DNA from: an uncultured Actinomycetes bacterium
Lineage (GTDB): Bacteria; Actinomycetota; Actinomycetes; S36-B12; UBA10799
Assembly (NCBI GenBank): GCA_946803585.1
Contig: CAMPEQ010000006.1
Coordinates: 62,001-126,000, forward strand
Length of the DNA: 64,000 nucleotides
Reading direction: 5' to 3'
Shown: positions 16,287 to 25,462 of the stretch, piece by piece
How positions within the stretch are numbered: the stretch's first letter is position 1
Layout: every line of letters starts with the position of its first letter
Notes under the pieces: model-generated
Database searches by the model: none
Told to the model about the DNA's origin: nothing
The model's input: the letters and a program-made list of their open reading frames with translations, nothing else
Made by a program: the position numbers and the translations under genes

Positions 16287-17252
16287 ATGACAGAGCTCGC
16301 CCGCGGGGCGAAAATCAGCGATATTGGTGAGCACGTGCTCATAGAGGCAATTGAGCGCCGGATTGGCTCCGGGGATGCCATGGTTGGTATCGGCGATGAC
16401 GCCGCGGTGATCGCTACTCCAGACGGTCGCTGTGCGGTCAGCACGGATGTCTATGTCCAAGACGTGCACTTCCGGTTGAACTGGTCGTCCGCTCACGATG
16501 TCGGTCGTCGAGTAGCTGCAGCGAACCTAGCCGACGTCGCCGCGATGGGGGCAGCACCCCGCGCTCTGGTGGTTGGTTTGGTCCTTCCGCCGGAGACCGA
16601 GGTTGGTTGGGTGATGGACTTCACCGACGGAATTGCGCAGGAGTGTGAGTCAGCCGGAGCTTTCCTTGTCGGCGGAGATTTCTCATCGGGTCCGATGGTG
16701 GTCGCGTCGGCTACCGCGTTGGGCGATTTGCAAGGTCGAGACCCAGTACTCCGCTCAGGTGCTGCTCCCGGTGATCTTGTGGCGGTTGCTGGTCGCCTCG
16801 GCTGGGCCGCCGGCGGTCTGGCGGTACTATCTCGAGGGTTCAGTGCGCCACGGAAGTTGGTTGCGGCGCACCGCTCGCCGGAGCCGCCCTACCTCGCTGG
16901 TGCACTCGCAGCCAGCGCGGGTGCGTCCGCAATGCTGGACATCAGCGATGGTCTGCTCGCCGATCTTGGACACATCGCCGCAGCTTCGGGTGTTGTGGTC
17001 GATATTGAGTCGGCAGATCTACCGATTGACGATCCGGTTCGAGAGGCGGCCTCGGCGTTCACGATGGATCCACTGGTGTGGGTCCTCGCGGGCGGAGACG
17101 ACCACGCAATGGTGGCCACATTTGCTCGGGAAGCGGACATCCCGCACGACTTCACGGTCATCGGGATGGTGAATGAAGCTAGTGGTGATTTCGGCGTGAC
17201 AGTGGACGGCGAATCGCGGCCGGAACTACGGGGTTTCGATCACTTCGCGTGA
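16287..17252 (+). CDS. thiL: Thiamine-monophosphate kinase
   Basis: ThiL, 321 residues, an AIR-synthase-fold kinase converting thiamine phosphate to thiamine diphosphate with ATP. Family motifs are MVGIGDDAAVI (~30), STDVYVQDVHF (~52), NLADVAAMGAAPRALVVGL (~80) and DISDGLLADLGH (~220). ATG 16287 matches the family N-terminus (TELARGAKISDIGE); the frame is open 31 codons further upstream, into the divergent DUF3515 gene. No clear ribosome site is seen, so the message may be leaderless. Confidence 0.94.
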   Translation: MTELARGAKISDIGEHVLIEAIERRIGSGDAMVGIGDDAAVIATPDGRCAVSTDVYVQDVHFRLNWSSAHDVGRRVAAANLADVAAMGAAPRALVVGLVLPPETEVGWVMDFTDGIAQECESAGAFLVGGDFSSGPMVVASATALGDLQGRDPVLRSGAAPGDLVAVAGRLGWAAGGLAVLSRGFSAPRKLVAAHRSPEPPYLAGALAASAGASAMLDISDGLLADLGHIAAASGVVVDIESADLPIDDPVREAASAFTMDPLVWVLAGGDDHAMVATFAREADIPHDFTVIGMVNEASGDFGVTVDGESRPELRGFDHFA

Positions 17253-17279
17253 CTCGGCCTACGACCGGTCACGCAATTG

Positions 17280-17295
17280 CGCTCCTCTCGGAGCG
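17280..17295. terminator. Short hairpin between thiL and rpmB
   Basis: CGCTCC (17280-17285) and GGAGCG (17290-17295) pair around a TCTC loop in the gap between convergent thiL and rpmB. There is no U-run, so its role as a terminator is only probable from position. Confidence 0.3.
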
Positions 17296-17300
17296 AGCCG

Positions 17301-17492
17301 CTAGACGGCGCGGGTGACTTTCCCAGCCTTGAGGCAGGAAGCACATACGTTCAGTCGTTTGGGTGCACCGCCCACGAGGGTGCGGACTTTCTGGATATTC
17401 GGATTCCAGCGACGGTTCGTGCGTCGGTGAGAGTGCGAAATCTTATGGCCGAATCCTGGCCCTTTGCCGCACACGTCGCAGTTCGCAGCCAC
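17301..17492 (-). CDS. rpmB: 50S ribosomal protein L28
   Basis: RpmB, 63 residues, a large-subunit ribosomal protein. From GTG 17492 it begins (V)[18 protein letters not shown] and has [16 protein letters not shown]. Two CxxC pairs (CDVC, CASC) make this the zinc-binding C+ form. AGGAGA lies a few bases upstream of the GTG; the frame is open to 17564 but the extra residues are not L28-like. It is transcribed away from the DAK2-domain gene, as in many actinobacteria. Confidence 0.94.
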   Translation of the reverse strand: MAANCDVCGKGPGFGHKISHSHRRTNRRWNPNIQKVRTLVGGAPKRLNVCASCLKAGKVTRAV

Positions 17493-17709
17493 AGTAATCT
17501 CCTGAAATGTCTCGCCTGAAAGATGGTTTTTGGTACGGTGCGGCCACTTTGGTGGCGCGCTCAACCGCAGGTAACTCGTCTACTGTACCCGAGAGGGTCA
17601 ACATCGCCACACGCGACCGGTAGATCGCACTAGGCTAGGCACTTGAACTTGGTTTGGTGAGCACCGATTGAGCTGCGCACCGGCAACGCACTAGCAACCG
17701 GAGGTACGC

Positions 17710-19353
17710 GTGCACGATTCCCTAGATGCTCAGGTTATTCGTGCTTGGGCCGCGGAGACCGTGGCTGCCCTCGGGGAGTGTCGAGCCGAGATCGATGCAC
17801 TCAACGTCTTTCCCGTACCCGATGGAGACACCGGAACAAACCTCTTCCTGACTGCTGAGGCTGCTGGCACGGCAGTCGAGGACCTGTTTGCCGTAGACGA
17901 GTCGGCTGATGTCGTCCCTGTCATCGATGCCTACGCGAAAGGGGCGCTCTTAGGCGCGAGAGGGAACTCGGGGGTCATCACCAGTCAGATTCTTCGTGGC
18001 ATCGCCGAGGTGATTACTAACGCTGAGCCAACTCAATCGGCTGGGGCAGTCTTAGCTGCATCGCTGACCCGCGCATCTGAACTTGCCTACGGGGCCGTGG
18101 GTGTCCCGCGAGAGGGAACAGTATTAACGGTCTCTCGAGTTGCCGCCGAGACCGCGACTGCTGCCGCGACGGACGGTGCAACGCTAGAGGAGGTCAGCCG
18201 AGCCGCACTCGCGGGCGCAGAGGATGCCTTAGAAAAGACCCCAGAACAGCTTGAGATCCTGCGTGACGCGGGGGTGGTGGATTCTGGCGGTCGAGGGTTC
18301 GTTGTCATGCTCGAAGCTCTACTTGATTCCATTACCGGTGAGCAGCGGGTTCGCGATCTGAGCGCGAAACTGCCAACTCCGGTCGTCTCGGTAACCTCCC
18401 ACACTGTTAGTTATGGCGGCCCGGGATATGAGGTCATGTTTCTACTTGAGGCCGAAGATGAGGATGTTGCTGAACTGCGGGAGAAGCTGGGCGCGTTAGG
18501 TGACTCCCTTGTTGTGGTCGGGGGAGGCGGACTGTGGAACGTGCATGTGCACGTCGACGATGTCGGCGCGGCGGTCGAGGCTGGTATTGAGGCCGGGCGC
18601 CCCTACCGAATCAAGGTCACGCACCTAGAGATGGCAAGCGAGAAACGCGAGTCGGGCCGCAGTGGGAGCGAAGGTAGTAGCGACGAGCGGACCGGTCGCG
18701 CAGTTGTTGCTGTTAGCCACGGACCGGGTGTCGCTGCGCTGCTATTGGAGAACGAGGTCACCGCAGTCCCGGCAACTCCGGGTCGTCGGCCTTCCACCGC
18801 GGAGCTGCTGGGCGGAGTCATGGGGAGCGGGGCTCGCGAGGTCATTCTGCTTCCCAGCGACGGCGACACCCGAGTAGTTGCCGAGGCTGCCGCGGAACAG
18901 GCTCGTGATGACGGGGTTCGTGTTGCCGTGATCCCCACCCGATCGATTGTGCAGTCACTGGCGGCAGTTGCGGTACATGATCCGAGCGCTGTCTTCGACG
19001 ATGATGTTGTGACGATGGGTCGCAGCTCGGCGGCCACTCGCTATGGTGCGATTACGGTGGCCGTTCGCCAAGCGGTCACAACTGCGGGGGTATGTGAGAT
19101 CGGTGACGTCCTAGGTCTAGTTGGTGGCGACATTGCGGTCATAGGCGAAACGCTAGAAGAAGTCGCGGCAGCGGTCGTCAAGCGGATGCTCGATGGTGGC
19201 GGCGAACTAGTCACAGTCGTGGCCGGTGAACAGGCCAATGACGACCTCATCAGCTCTGTCGAGAACATCTGCGAGTCCGACTACGCAGATGTGGAAGTTG
19301 AGGTCGTTATGGGCGGCCAGCCGCTGTGGCCCCTCATCGTTGGCGTCGAATAG
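17710..19353 (+). CDS. DAK2 domain protein, fatty acid kinase FakA-like
   Basis: A 547-residue protein with an N-terminal DAK2 (dihydroxyacetone kinase-like, ATP-binding) domain at residues ~8-200. It carries NVFPVPDGDTGTNLFLT with the Asp residues that bind Mg-ATP, and GARGNSGVITSQILRG. A FakA-type middle and C-terminal region follows (~310-547). Length and architecture match FakA, which phosphorylates fatty acids bound to FakB. No FakB/DegV gene is nearby, so substrate is inferred from the family. GGAGG precedes the GTG start by 5 bases. The rpmB-DAK2-recG order is conserved in actinobacteria. Confidence 0.85.
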   Translation: MHDSLDAQVIRAWAAETVAALGECRAEIDALNVFPVPDGDTGTNLFLTAEAAGTAVEDLFAVDESADVVPVIDAYAKGALLGARGNSGVITSQILRGIAEVITNAEPTQSAGAVLAASLTRASELAYGAVGVPREGTVLTVSRVAAETATAAATDGATLEEVSRAALAGAEDALEKTPEQLEILRDAGVVDSGGRGFVVMLEALLDSITGEQRVRDLSAKLPTPVVSVTSHTVSYGGPGYEVMFLLEAEDEDVAELREKLGALGDSLVVVGGGGLWNVHVHVDDVGAAVEAGIEAGRPYRIKVTHLEMASEKRESGRSGSEGSSDERTGRAVVAVSHGPGVAALLLENEVTAVPATPGRRPSTAELLGGVMGSGAREVILLPSDGDTRVVAEAAAEQARDDGVRVAVIPTRSIVQSLAAVAVHDPSAVFDDDVVTMGRSSAATRYGAITVAVRQAVTTAGVCEIGDVLGLVGGDIAVIGETLEEVAAAVVKRMLDGGGELVTVVAGEQANDDLISSVENICESDYADVEVEVVMGGQPLWPLIVGVE

Positions 19354-19432
19354 CACGGTGCACATTGCGACGCGACTCGCGGCGAGACCGCATACTTGTT
19401 GAAGTGTCCCTCGCAACGCGCACAATAGGACC

Positions 19433-21694
19433 GTGACAACGCCGGTCGTGCTTTCCACAAAGCTGCGAGACGTGGTTGGTGGACGCACAGCCACCGCGCT
19501 GCAGAAGGCCTTCGACCTCGTGACTGTCCATGACCTCTTGATGTACCTGCCGCGTCGCTACACCCGACGCGGTGAGCTTACAGACTTCGCGTCCTTGCGC
19601 GAGGGCGAACTCGTGACGGTGATGGCACGCATCAAACGTGTCACTACTAGGCCAATGCGACAACGCCGTGGCTCCATTACGGAGGTCATCGTTACCGACG
19701 GTCAATCCGACCTCAGCTTGACGTTCTTTCGCAAGCCCTGGGGGACCAAGCTGACTCCCGGACTGGTCGGGCTGTTTGCTGGGAAGACCTCCCGGTACAA
19801 CCAGAAACTGCAGCTAACCCATCCGGAGTGCAACATCTTTGATGGCGCAGACACTGACGCGTCCCTAGACGTCGACACGGTCACCGCCTTTGCTGATGAG
19901 ATTTTGCCGGTCTACCCGGCGAGTGCTTCGATGGCATCGTGGAAGATCAGCCAGGCGGTTCGAATGGTTCTCGAGCAGGTCGATTGGGCAAGCGAGCCTG
20001 ACCCGTTACCACCTCAGACGGCGCAGCGTCACCACTTGGTTGGGCTCGAACAGGCCTACGAGGGGATCCATCGACCAGCCACAGACGCGCAGGTTGTTGA
20101 GGGCCAGCGACGAATCCGTTGGGATGAGGCGCTCGCGCTTCAGACCGTTTTGGCAGTTCGTCGCCAGCGCCTCACATCGCAATCAGCGCAAGCCCGGATG
20201 AAGCAAAATTCGGGTCTACTCGCCGACTTCGACGAGAAGTTGCCGTTCGTCCTAACTGCTGGGCAGCGCGAGATCGGCGATCAGATCTTCGAAGATTTGG
20301 CCCAAGAACACCCGATGCACCGCCTACTCCAAGGCGAAGTCGGGTCCGGTAAGACGCTGGTCGCGCTACGAGCGATGCTGGCCGTTGTAGATGCTGGCGG
20401 GCAGGCGGCGTTACTCGCGCCCACGGAAGTCCTCGCTGCTCAGCATGCGCGGTCGATTCGCACATTGTTGGGCGCCCTGGCCCGCGGCGGCCAACTCGAT
20501 GGGGCAGCTAATGGCACCCAGGTCGCTCTCATCACCGGTTCAATGAGCGCGGCGACAAAGCGCAAGGAGATGTTGGCGGCTGCAAGCGGGGAGGTGGGAA
20601 TCGTCATTGGGACCCATGCGATCTTGGAAGACAAGGTGACATTCGCTGATCTTGGACTTGTCGTTGTTGATGAACAACACCGGTTCGGCGTGGAGCAACG
20701 GGCCGCCTTGGCACAGAAGTCCCTAGACGGCAAGCGCCCCCACGTGTTGGTAATGACAGCAACCCCGATCCCACGAACAGTGGCGATCACCGTCTTTGGC
20801 GACCTCGACGTGTCGGTACTGCGGGAGCTTCCCGGCGGACGGGCTGCGATCACCACCCATGTTGTACCCGCGCGAGAGAAGCCAGGGTTCTTAGAGCGTA
20901 CGTGGGAGCGGGTTCGCGAGGAGGTGTCGCAGGGACACCAGGCATACGTTGTCTGCCCGCGGATCGTGGCCACCGATGTTGAGGACGATGGTCTTGTTGT
21001 CGCAGATGATGTTCTCGATGAGTTCGGGGCAGAGGAGGCCGGTGATCGTGGGCCCGAGGCAGCGCTGCCGATGGCCAGCGTTGAGGATGTCGCGGCCGAG
21101 CTCGCGGCCGGGCCGCTGCGTGGGGTGAGGCTGGAAGTGCTCCATGGTCGAATGCCAGGGGATGAGAAAGATGCGATTATGCGCCGCTTCTCGTCCGAGA
21201 CAGCCGTGGCATCTGGCATCGATGTCCTTGTTTCCACCACCGTTATTGAGGTCGGTGTGGATGTCCCGAACGCGACTGTGATGGTCGTGATGGATGCAGA
21301 TCGGTTCGGCGTCTCTCAGCTACATCAGTTGCGTGGTCGGATCGGTCGGGGTGGACACCCGGGGCTGTGCTTGCTGGTGACGTCGGCGGAGCCGGGATCG
21401 CCCGGCCGCGAACGCCTAGAGGTCGTGTCGGGCACTGTCGATGGCTTCGAGCTTGCCCGGGTAGACCTCAGCACACGTCGGGAGGGCGATGTGCTGGGCG
21501 CAGATCAATCGGGTCGCAAGTCATCACTGCGGAACTTGTCGCTGCTACGGGATGAGGACATCATTGTGGCCGCCCGGTCGGAGGCCGAGGCGATCGTCGA
21601 GAGCGATCCAACGTTGGCGAGTCATCCCGCACTGGCGGCTCTCGCTTCGACGCTAGCCGGCGACGAGGCGGCGGACTGGTTGGATCGTTCGTGA
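19433..21694 (+). CDS. recG: ATP-dependent DNA helicase RecG
   Basis: RecG, 753 residues, a superfamily 2 helicase that remodels stalled forks and recombination junctions. The N-terminal wedge/OB-fold (~60-165) contains YLPRRYTRRGELTDF. Motor motifs are LLQGEVGSGKTLVALRAM (Walker A, ~305), VVDEQHRFGVEQR (DEQH, ~420), MTATPIPRT and, in the second motor domain, STTVIEVGVDVPNATVM and QLHQLRGRIGRG. The start is GTG 19433. Its stop overlaps the start of rsmD by 4 bases (GTGA). Confidence 0.96.
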   Translation: MTTPVVLSTKLRDVVGGRTATALQKAFDLVTVHDLLMYLPRRYTRRGELTDFASLREGELVTVMARIKRVTTRPMRQRRGSITEVIVTDGQSDLSLTFFRKPWGTKLTPGLVGLFAGKTSRYNQKLQLTHPECNIFDGADTDASLDVDTVTAFADEILPVYPASASMASWKISQAVRMVLEQVDWASEPDPLPPQTAQRHHLVGLEQAYEGIHRPATDAQVVEGQRRIRWDEALALQTVLAVRRQRLTSQSAQARMKQNSGLLADFDEKLPFVLTAGQREIGDQIFEDLAQEHPMHRLLQGEVGSGKTLVALRAMLAVVDAGGQAALLAPTEVLAAQHARSIRTLLGALARGGQLDGAANGTQVALITGSMSAATKRKEMLAAASGEVGIVIGTHAILEDKVTFADLGLVVVDEQHRFGVEQRAALAQKSLDGKRPHVLVMTATPIPRTVAITVFGDLDVSVLRELPGGRAAITTHVVPAREKPGFLERTWERVREEVSQGHQAYVVCPRIVATDVEDDGLVVADDVLDEFGAEEAGDRGPEAALPMASVEDVAAELAAGPLRGVRLEVLHGRMPGDEKDAIMRRFSSETAVASGIDVLVSTTVIEVGVDVPNATVMVVMDADRFGVSQLHQLRGRIGRGGHPGLCLLVTSAEPGSPGRERLEVVSGTVDGFELARVDLSTRREGDVLGADQSGRKSSLRNLSLLRDEDIIVAARSEAEAIVESDPTLASHPALAALASTLAGDEAADWLDRS

Positions 21695-22263
21695 CCAGGA
21701 TCATTGCTGGGACCGCCCGCGGAAGGAAGTTGCAGGTCCCAAAGCAGGGAACGCGCCCTACGGCTGATCGGATCCGCGAGTCGTTGTTCTCCTCCCTCGA
21801 TCACCAACTGGGCTCGTGGAGTGGTGTTGCGGTACTGGACCTCTATGCCGGCAGCGGGGCGCTCGCTCTCGAGGCGCTTTCGAGGGGCGGCGGACTTGCC
21901 ACGGCGGTCGAGAGCGGGTCACAGGCTTGTGCGGTCATTCGAGCGAATAGTGCGAGTCTGGACCTGCCTGTCACCGTTGTTCGCTCTGATGTGGTCACGT
22001 GGGTGCGCTCCGGATCGGGTTCGAAGTTTGATCTGGTCTTCATCGATCCGCCATATGAAGTCGACAGCGCCGAGCTTTCAGGGCTCTTGCGCGAGTTGGC
22101 GCAACGAGAAGTCCTCAGCGATCAGGCCGTGGTTGTAGTTGAAAGAGCGACCAGGTCTGCGAACCTAGATTGGCCTGAAGGATTCGACCAAGTTACGGAT
22201 CGCCGGTTCGGGGACACCAAGGTCAGCCGTGCCGTTTGGTACGTTTCAGGTAATCCGAACTAG
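21691..22263 (+). CDS. rsmD: 16S rRNA (guanine(966)-N(2))-methyltransferase
   Basis: RsmD, 190 residues, a SAM-dependent methyltransferase modifying G966 of 16S rRNA. TRIIAGTARGRKLQVP at the N-terminus, RPTADRIRESLFSSL, the SAM-binding DLYAGSGALALEALSRGG (~50) and the catalytic DLVFIDPPYE (~112) are all present. It starts with GTG inside the recG stop, so it is translationally coupled. coaD follows 17 bases later, the standard rsmD-coaD pairing. Confidence 0.94.
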   Translation: MTRIIAGTARGRKLQVPKQGTRPTADRIRESLFSSLDHQLGSWSGVAVLDLYAGSGALALEALSRGGGLATAVESGSQACAVIRANSASLDLPVTVVRSDVVTWVRSGSGSKFDLVFIDPPYEVDSAELSGLLRELAQREVLSDQAVVVVERATRSANLDWPEGFDQVTDRRFGDTKVSRAVWYVSGNPN

Positions 22264-22280
22264 GGGAGTGTGTTCGCCGT

Positions 22281-22760
22281 ATGCGCAAGGCAGTGTGTCC
22301 TGGCTCATTTGACCCCGTGACCAACGGTCACCTCGACATTATCGGCCGTGCGGCCGCGCAGTTCGATGAAGTGACGGTCGCCGTGCTCATAAATAAGCGC
22401 AAGGCGAGCTTGTTTACGGTCGACGAGCGCATCGAGATGCTGCAGGAGGCGACAGCCCAGCACGGGAACGTCGTCGTCGACGCATTTCACGGGCTCCTCG
22501 TCGATTTCTGTCAGGAACGCCAGATTACGGCCATTGTCAAAGGGCTTCGGGCTATCAGTGACTTTGACTACGAGCTGCAGATGGCGCAGATGAATAACCG
22601 ACTCACCGGTGTGGAGACGTTCTTCGTTTCAACAAATCCGCTTTACAGTTACTTGTCATCTTCCCTAGTTAAAGAGGTCGCAACCTACGGGGGCGATGTC
22701 CGCGGCCTCTTACCTGACAAGGTGTACAAACAGATGAAGATCAAGCTCGACCAGGCTTGA
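22281..22760 (+). CDS. coaD: Phosphopantetheine adenylyltransferase
   Basis: CoaD, 159 residues, catalysing the fourth step of coenzyme A synthesis (pantetheine phosphate plus ATP to dephospho-CoA). The nucleotidyltransferase motif CPGSFDPVTNGHLDII (TNGH active site) is at residues ~5-20. VKGLRAISDFDYELQMA is near 90 and STNPLYSYLSSSLVKE near 118. Length is normal. It lies between rsmD and the SepIVA-like gene on the same strand. Confidence 0.97.
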   Translation: MRKAVCPGSFDPVTNGHLDIIGRAAAQFDEVTVAVLINKRKASLFTVDERIEMLQEATAQHGNVVVDAFHGLLVDFCQERQITAIVKGLRAISDFDYELQMAQMNNRLTGVETFFVSTNPLYSYLSSSLVKEVATYGGDVRGLLPDKVYKQMKIKLDQA

Positions 22761-22783
22761 TAAGGGCCATAAGGGGAGGACCC

Positions 22784-23500
22784 ATGGAGATCCACGACAG
22801 ACTCGACGACATCGCACAACTTCTCGAGACCGCTCGGGCTGTGCCACTTTCGACATCGTGCGTGGTGCCTCGTAATGACGCGCTCGACCTAGTTGAAGAC
22901 GCCCGAGACGCCCTACCCGAGGCGATTAGGGAGGCCGACGACCTCCTAGCCGATCGCGAGCAGTTACTGGAGACCGCGCAAACGCAGGCCGACGATCTGC
23001 TGGCTAGCTCGAATCAGCAAGCCGGGGACCTGATCTCTGGCGCGCAGCATGACGCCGACACCATCATTGACCACGCCCGCGCCGACGCCGACGAGATGCT
23101 CGACCGAGCCCGCGCTGAGGCGCGTCGGATGATCGATGAGCAGGAGGTGGTTCTTCGCGCCCAGGCGGAGGCCGCAGCGCTCCTCGATGATGCTGAAGTT
23201 CGTGCCCGGTCGGTCATGGATGACGCAGAGGCACGTGCGCGGGCGATGATGGAAGACGTGCAGTCTAGGGCTGATCAGCTCATCGCGCAGACACAGAACG
23301 ACACCTCGAACGAGCGTTTACAGACTGATGACTTCGTTGACGGCAAACTTGCAGACCTTGAAGAGGCGCTTGGGACTTCGCTGACGGCGGTTCGTCGCGG
23401 TAGGGATAAGATCCACGCTCGTCGGGCGGCGTTTGACCCGGTTGATTTACGCTCAAGTTCCGATGACGACGAGCTGCTGTTCAACCAGATTATTGAGTAG
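22784..23500 (+). CDS. sepIVA: SepIVA/DivIVA-like coiled-coil septation protein
   Basis: A 238-residue, almost wholly helical protein. The N-terminal block LDDIAQLLETARAVPLSTSC followed by VVPRNDALDLVEDARDALP matches what I recall of mycobacterial SepIVA (Rv2927c), a DivIVA-domain septation factor. Residues ~55-200 are a charged coiled coil with repeated alanine/acidic heptads. SepIVA acts in septation and envelope synthesis in mycobacteria. The following DUF177-rnc-mutM-smc-ftsY order is also the mycobacterial order. ATG 22784 has GGGGAGG 5 bases upstream; the frame opens 9 codons earlier. Confidence 0.75.
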   Translation: MEIHDRLDDIAQLLETARAVPLSTSCVVPRNDALDLVEDARDALPEAIREADDLLADREQLLETAQTQADDLLASSNQQAGDLISGAQHDADTIIDHARADADEMLDRARAEARRMIDEQEVVLRAQAEAAALLDDAEVRARSVMDDAEARARAMMEDVQSRADQLIAQTQNDTSNERLQTDDFVDGKLADLEEALGTSLTAVRRGRDKIHARRAAFDPVDLRSSSDDDELLFNQIIE

Positions 23501-23641
23501 TCAGGCGATCCGTCGTACATCGTGATCGGCGGTTCGCCACACTAGTCGCTGCTGCGGTTCAACGCGGTGGGTTGAGGCTGGTACTGTTGAGTCCGGTTTT
23601 TGTTTTGGTCCGAGCAATCAAGTTGCCGTGGGAGCGTTGAC

Positions 23642-24220
23642 GTGTCATCCCTCGACGGTCGTTCGCCGCTAGTCCTCGATGTTCGAGAGCTTGGTCGGCG
23701 CGCGGGCGCAATGATGACATTCGATCGCGTTGCAGCGGCACCGAATGATCTGGCTAATCCAATGATCGGTATCCCGGTGGGGTCTGACCTCGCCCTCGAC
23801 GTCATGGCGGAGTCCGTGGTTGAAGGGGTTTGGGTCTCCGGGAACGTCTCAGCGTCCACACAAGGTTCGTGTAGCCGCTGTTTGGAGCCAGTATCGATTC
23901 CCTTGACGGTCGACATTGCGGAGCTATTCCGGTATGCCGACCAAATAGAGGATGAAGACACCAGCGACGACGAGATCCCAACCTTCGACAACGATCTGAT
24001 CGATCTCGAGCCAACACTTCGTGACGCGGTTGTCCTGGCACTGCCGCTCGCGCCAGTGTGTGGTGAAGATTGTCTAGGCTTGTGTTCGCAGTGCGGATTT
24101 GAGCTGAAGAACGATCCGAACCACCAGCACGACCAAACTGACCCTCGATGGGCTGCTTTGGGCAAGATGTTCACCGATGACTCTGCGGCCGATGGCCCAG
24201 ACCCGAAAGAAGAGGGCTGA
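23642..24220 (+). CDS. yceD: DUF177 (YceD) family protein
   Basis: A 192-residue DUF177 protein; in bacteria and plastids the family is tied to 23S rRNA processing or accumulation and is encoded beside rpm[18 protein letters not shown] opens the fold, [22 protein letters not shown] carries the conserved Cys pair, and [20 protein letters not shown] is a Cys-rich block that may bind metal. GTG 23642 is chosen because GGGAG lies 7 bases upstream. rpmF follows after 5 bases. Confidence 0.88.
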   Translation: MSSLDGRSPLVLDVRELGRRAGAMMTFDRVAAAPNDLANPMIGIPVGSDLALDVMAESVVEGVWVSGNVSASTQGSCSRCLEPVSIPLTVDIAELFRYADQIEDEDTSDDEIPTFDNDLIDLEPTLRDAVVLALPLAPVCGEDCLGLCSQCGFELKNDPNHQHDQTDPRWAALGKMFTDDSAADGPDPKEEG

Positions 24221-24225
24221 AGCAA

Positions 24226-24402
24226 GTGGCTGTCCCCAAGCGCAAGATGTCGCGTAGTAACACCCGTTCACGTCGTTCGCAGTGGAAGGGTCAACTTCCA
24301 CAGATCAACAAAGTGGAGAAGAACGGTCGCGTCGAGTACGTAGTTCCGCACCGTGTCGACGAGGACGGTCGCTACAACAACCGTCAAGTCACCGAGGACT
24401 AA
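24226..24402 (+). CDS. rpmF: 50S ribosomal protein L32
   Basis: RpmF, 58 residues. The N-terminus [20 protein letters not shown] is the L32 signature. The rest is basic to acidic ([13 protein letters not shown]). It has no cysteines, so it is the zinc-free C- form. The GTG start at 24226 has AGAGGG 9 bases upstream, inside the end of the DUF177 gene. DUF177-rpmF pairing is nearly universal, which supports the call. Confidence 0.93.
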   Translation: MAVPKRKMSRSNTRSRRSQWKGQLPQINKVEKNGRVEYVVPHRVDEDGRYNNRQVTED

Positions 24403-24412
24403 GAACCCGCCA

Positions 24413-24700
24413 ATGACTGGAACCGTCCCGCCTGAATCCGACGTATTGGACTTGGCGAGGCGTGCGCTAGGGCATGTGCTGGATGTCGACCCGCAGCAAC
24501 TGCGCGACGACACACCGTTGCCTGACATCGGTGCTGATTCGGTGGCGGTGTTGGTGTTTGCTGACGTCGTCGAGGGATTCGCCGCAACCGCAGCTTTGAG
24601 TGAATTTTCCGTCGATGAGGCCGCACTACTGCACGCGCGATCTGTCGGCGACCTAGCCGCGAGCCTTTCCTGGCGCGTCGACGTGCCCACCCCGAACTGA
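24413..24700 (+). CDS. Acyl carrier protein-like protein
   Basis: A 95-residue acidic helical protein resembling acyl carrier proteins. [24 protein letters not shown] is helix I plus loop, and [19 protein letters not shown] holds the Ser for phosphopantetheine attachment (DSV where fatty-acid ACPs have DSL). It lies between rpmF (10 bases upstream) and rnc, whose ATG overlaps its TGA by one base. There is no visible ribosome site before ATG 24413, so translation may depend on the upstream gene. It could serve fatty acid synthesis or a specialised acyl transfer. Confidence 0.72.
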   Translation: MTGTVPPESDVLDLARRALGHVLDVDPQQLRDDTPLPDIGADSVAVLVFADVVEGFAATAALSEFSVDEAALLHARSVGDLAASLSWRVDVPTPN

Positions 24701-25440
24701 TGGCAATCGATTTTTCCGGGTTCGAGGCACCGGACTCACTCAGTGGGATCCTTGGCGTCGAGTTGAGCTCGTCAATGTGGGAGCTAGCGCTTACCCACAG
24801 GTCATTTGCCTATGAGCATGGCGGATTGCCCACCAATGAGCGCCTTGAGTTCCTCGGCGATTCAGTCCTCGGTTTGGTCGTCACCGATACCCTCTATCGC
24901 AATCATCCGGACGAACCTGAAGGCCAGCTAGCTCGAATGCGGGCCGCTGTGGTGAATGCTCGTTCGTTGGCCGATGTCGCCCGTACGATTGGCCTCGGTC
25001 AGTACATTCGGCTTGGTAAAGGCGAAGTTGGCACGGGCGGGTCAGATAAATCCTCAATCTTGGCTGACACAACTGAGGCGATAATTGGTGCTGTTTACCA
25101 GGAATGCGGACTTGCGACAGCAACGGATCTAGTCCATCGGCTGTTCGACCCAGTGATGGCTAACGCTGCTCAACTTGGGGCAGGGCTCGACTGGAAATCG
25201 AGTATCCAAGAGCTAGCCGCGAGTCAGGACTTAGGTGTTCCGGAGTATTCGGTCGACCAAAGCGGACCGGCGCACAACCGATCCTTCGAGGCGATTGTTC
25301 TCATCGGCAATCGCACGTACGGGCCGGGTGTTGGTAGGTCAAAGAAGGAAGCGGAGCACATCGCCGCGGCAGCAGCTTGGAATGAGTTGTCACCATCGGC
25401 GAGCCCTGCTTCTGAAGACCCCGCCTCTCCGGGCGCCTGA
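24700..25440 (+). CDS. rnc: Ribonuclease III
   Basis: RNase III, 246 residues, cleaving double-stranded RNA in rRNA maturation and mRNA control. The endonuclease signature [16 protein letters not shown] is at residues ~46-61. The second acidic site is [15 protein letters not shown] (~125), and the C-terminal double-stranded RNA-binding domain has the basic [18 protein letters not shown] helix. The last ~15 residues are Ser/Pro/Ala-rich. It starts inside the stop of the ACP gene and precedes mutM. Confidence 0.96.
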   Translation: MAIDFSGFEAPDSLSGILGVELSSSMWELALTHRSFAYEHGGLPTNERLEFLGDSVLGLVVTDTLYRNHPDEPEGQLARMRAAVVNARSLADVARTIGLGQYIRLGKGEVGTGGSDKSSILADTTEAIIGAVYQECGLATATDLVHRLFDPVMANAAQLGAGLDWKSSIQELAASQDLGVPEYSVDQSGPAHNRSFEAIVLIGNRTYGPGVGRSKKEAEHIAAAAAWNELSPSASPASEDPASPGA

Positions 25441-25462
25441 TACCTGTAGAGGAAAGCAATCG

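Noticed and set aside
20440-21240. Long leftward open frame opposite recG
   Set aside because: It is the complement of a GC-rich coding gene, has Ser/Arg-rich low-complexity sequence and no ribosome site; recG explains the region.
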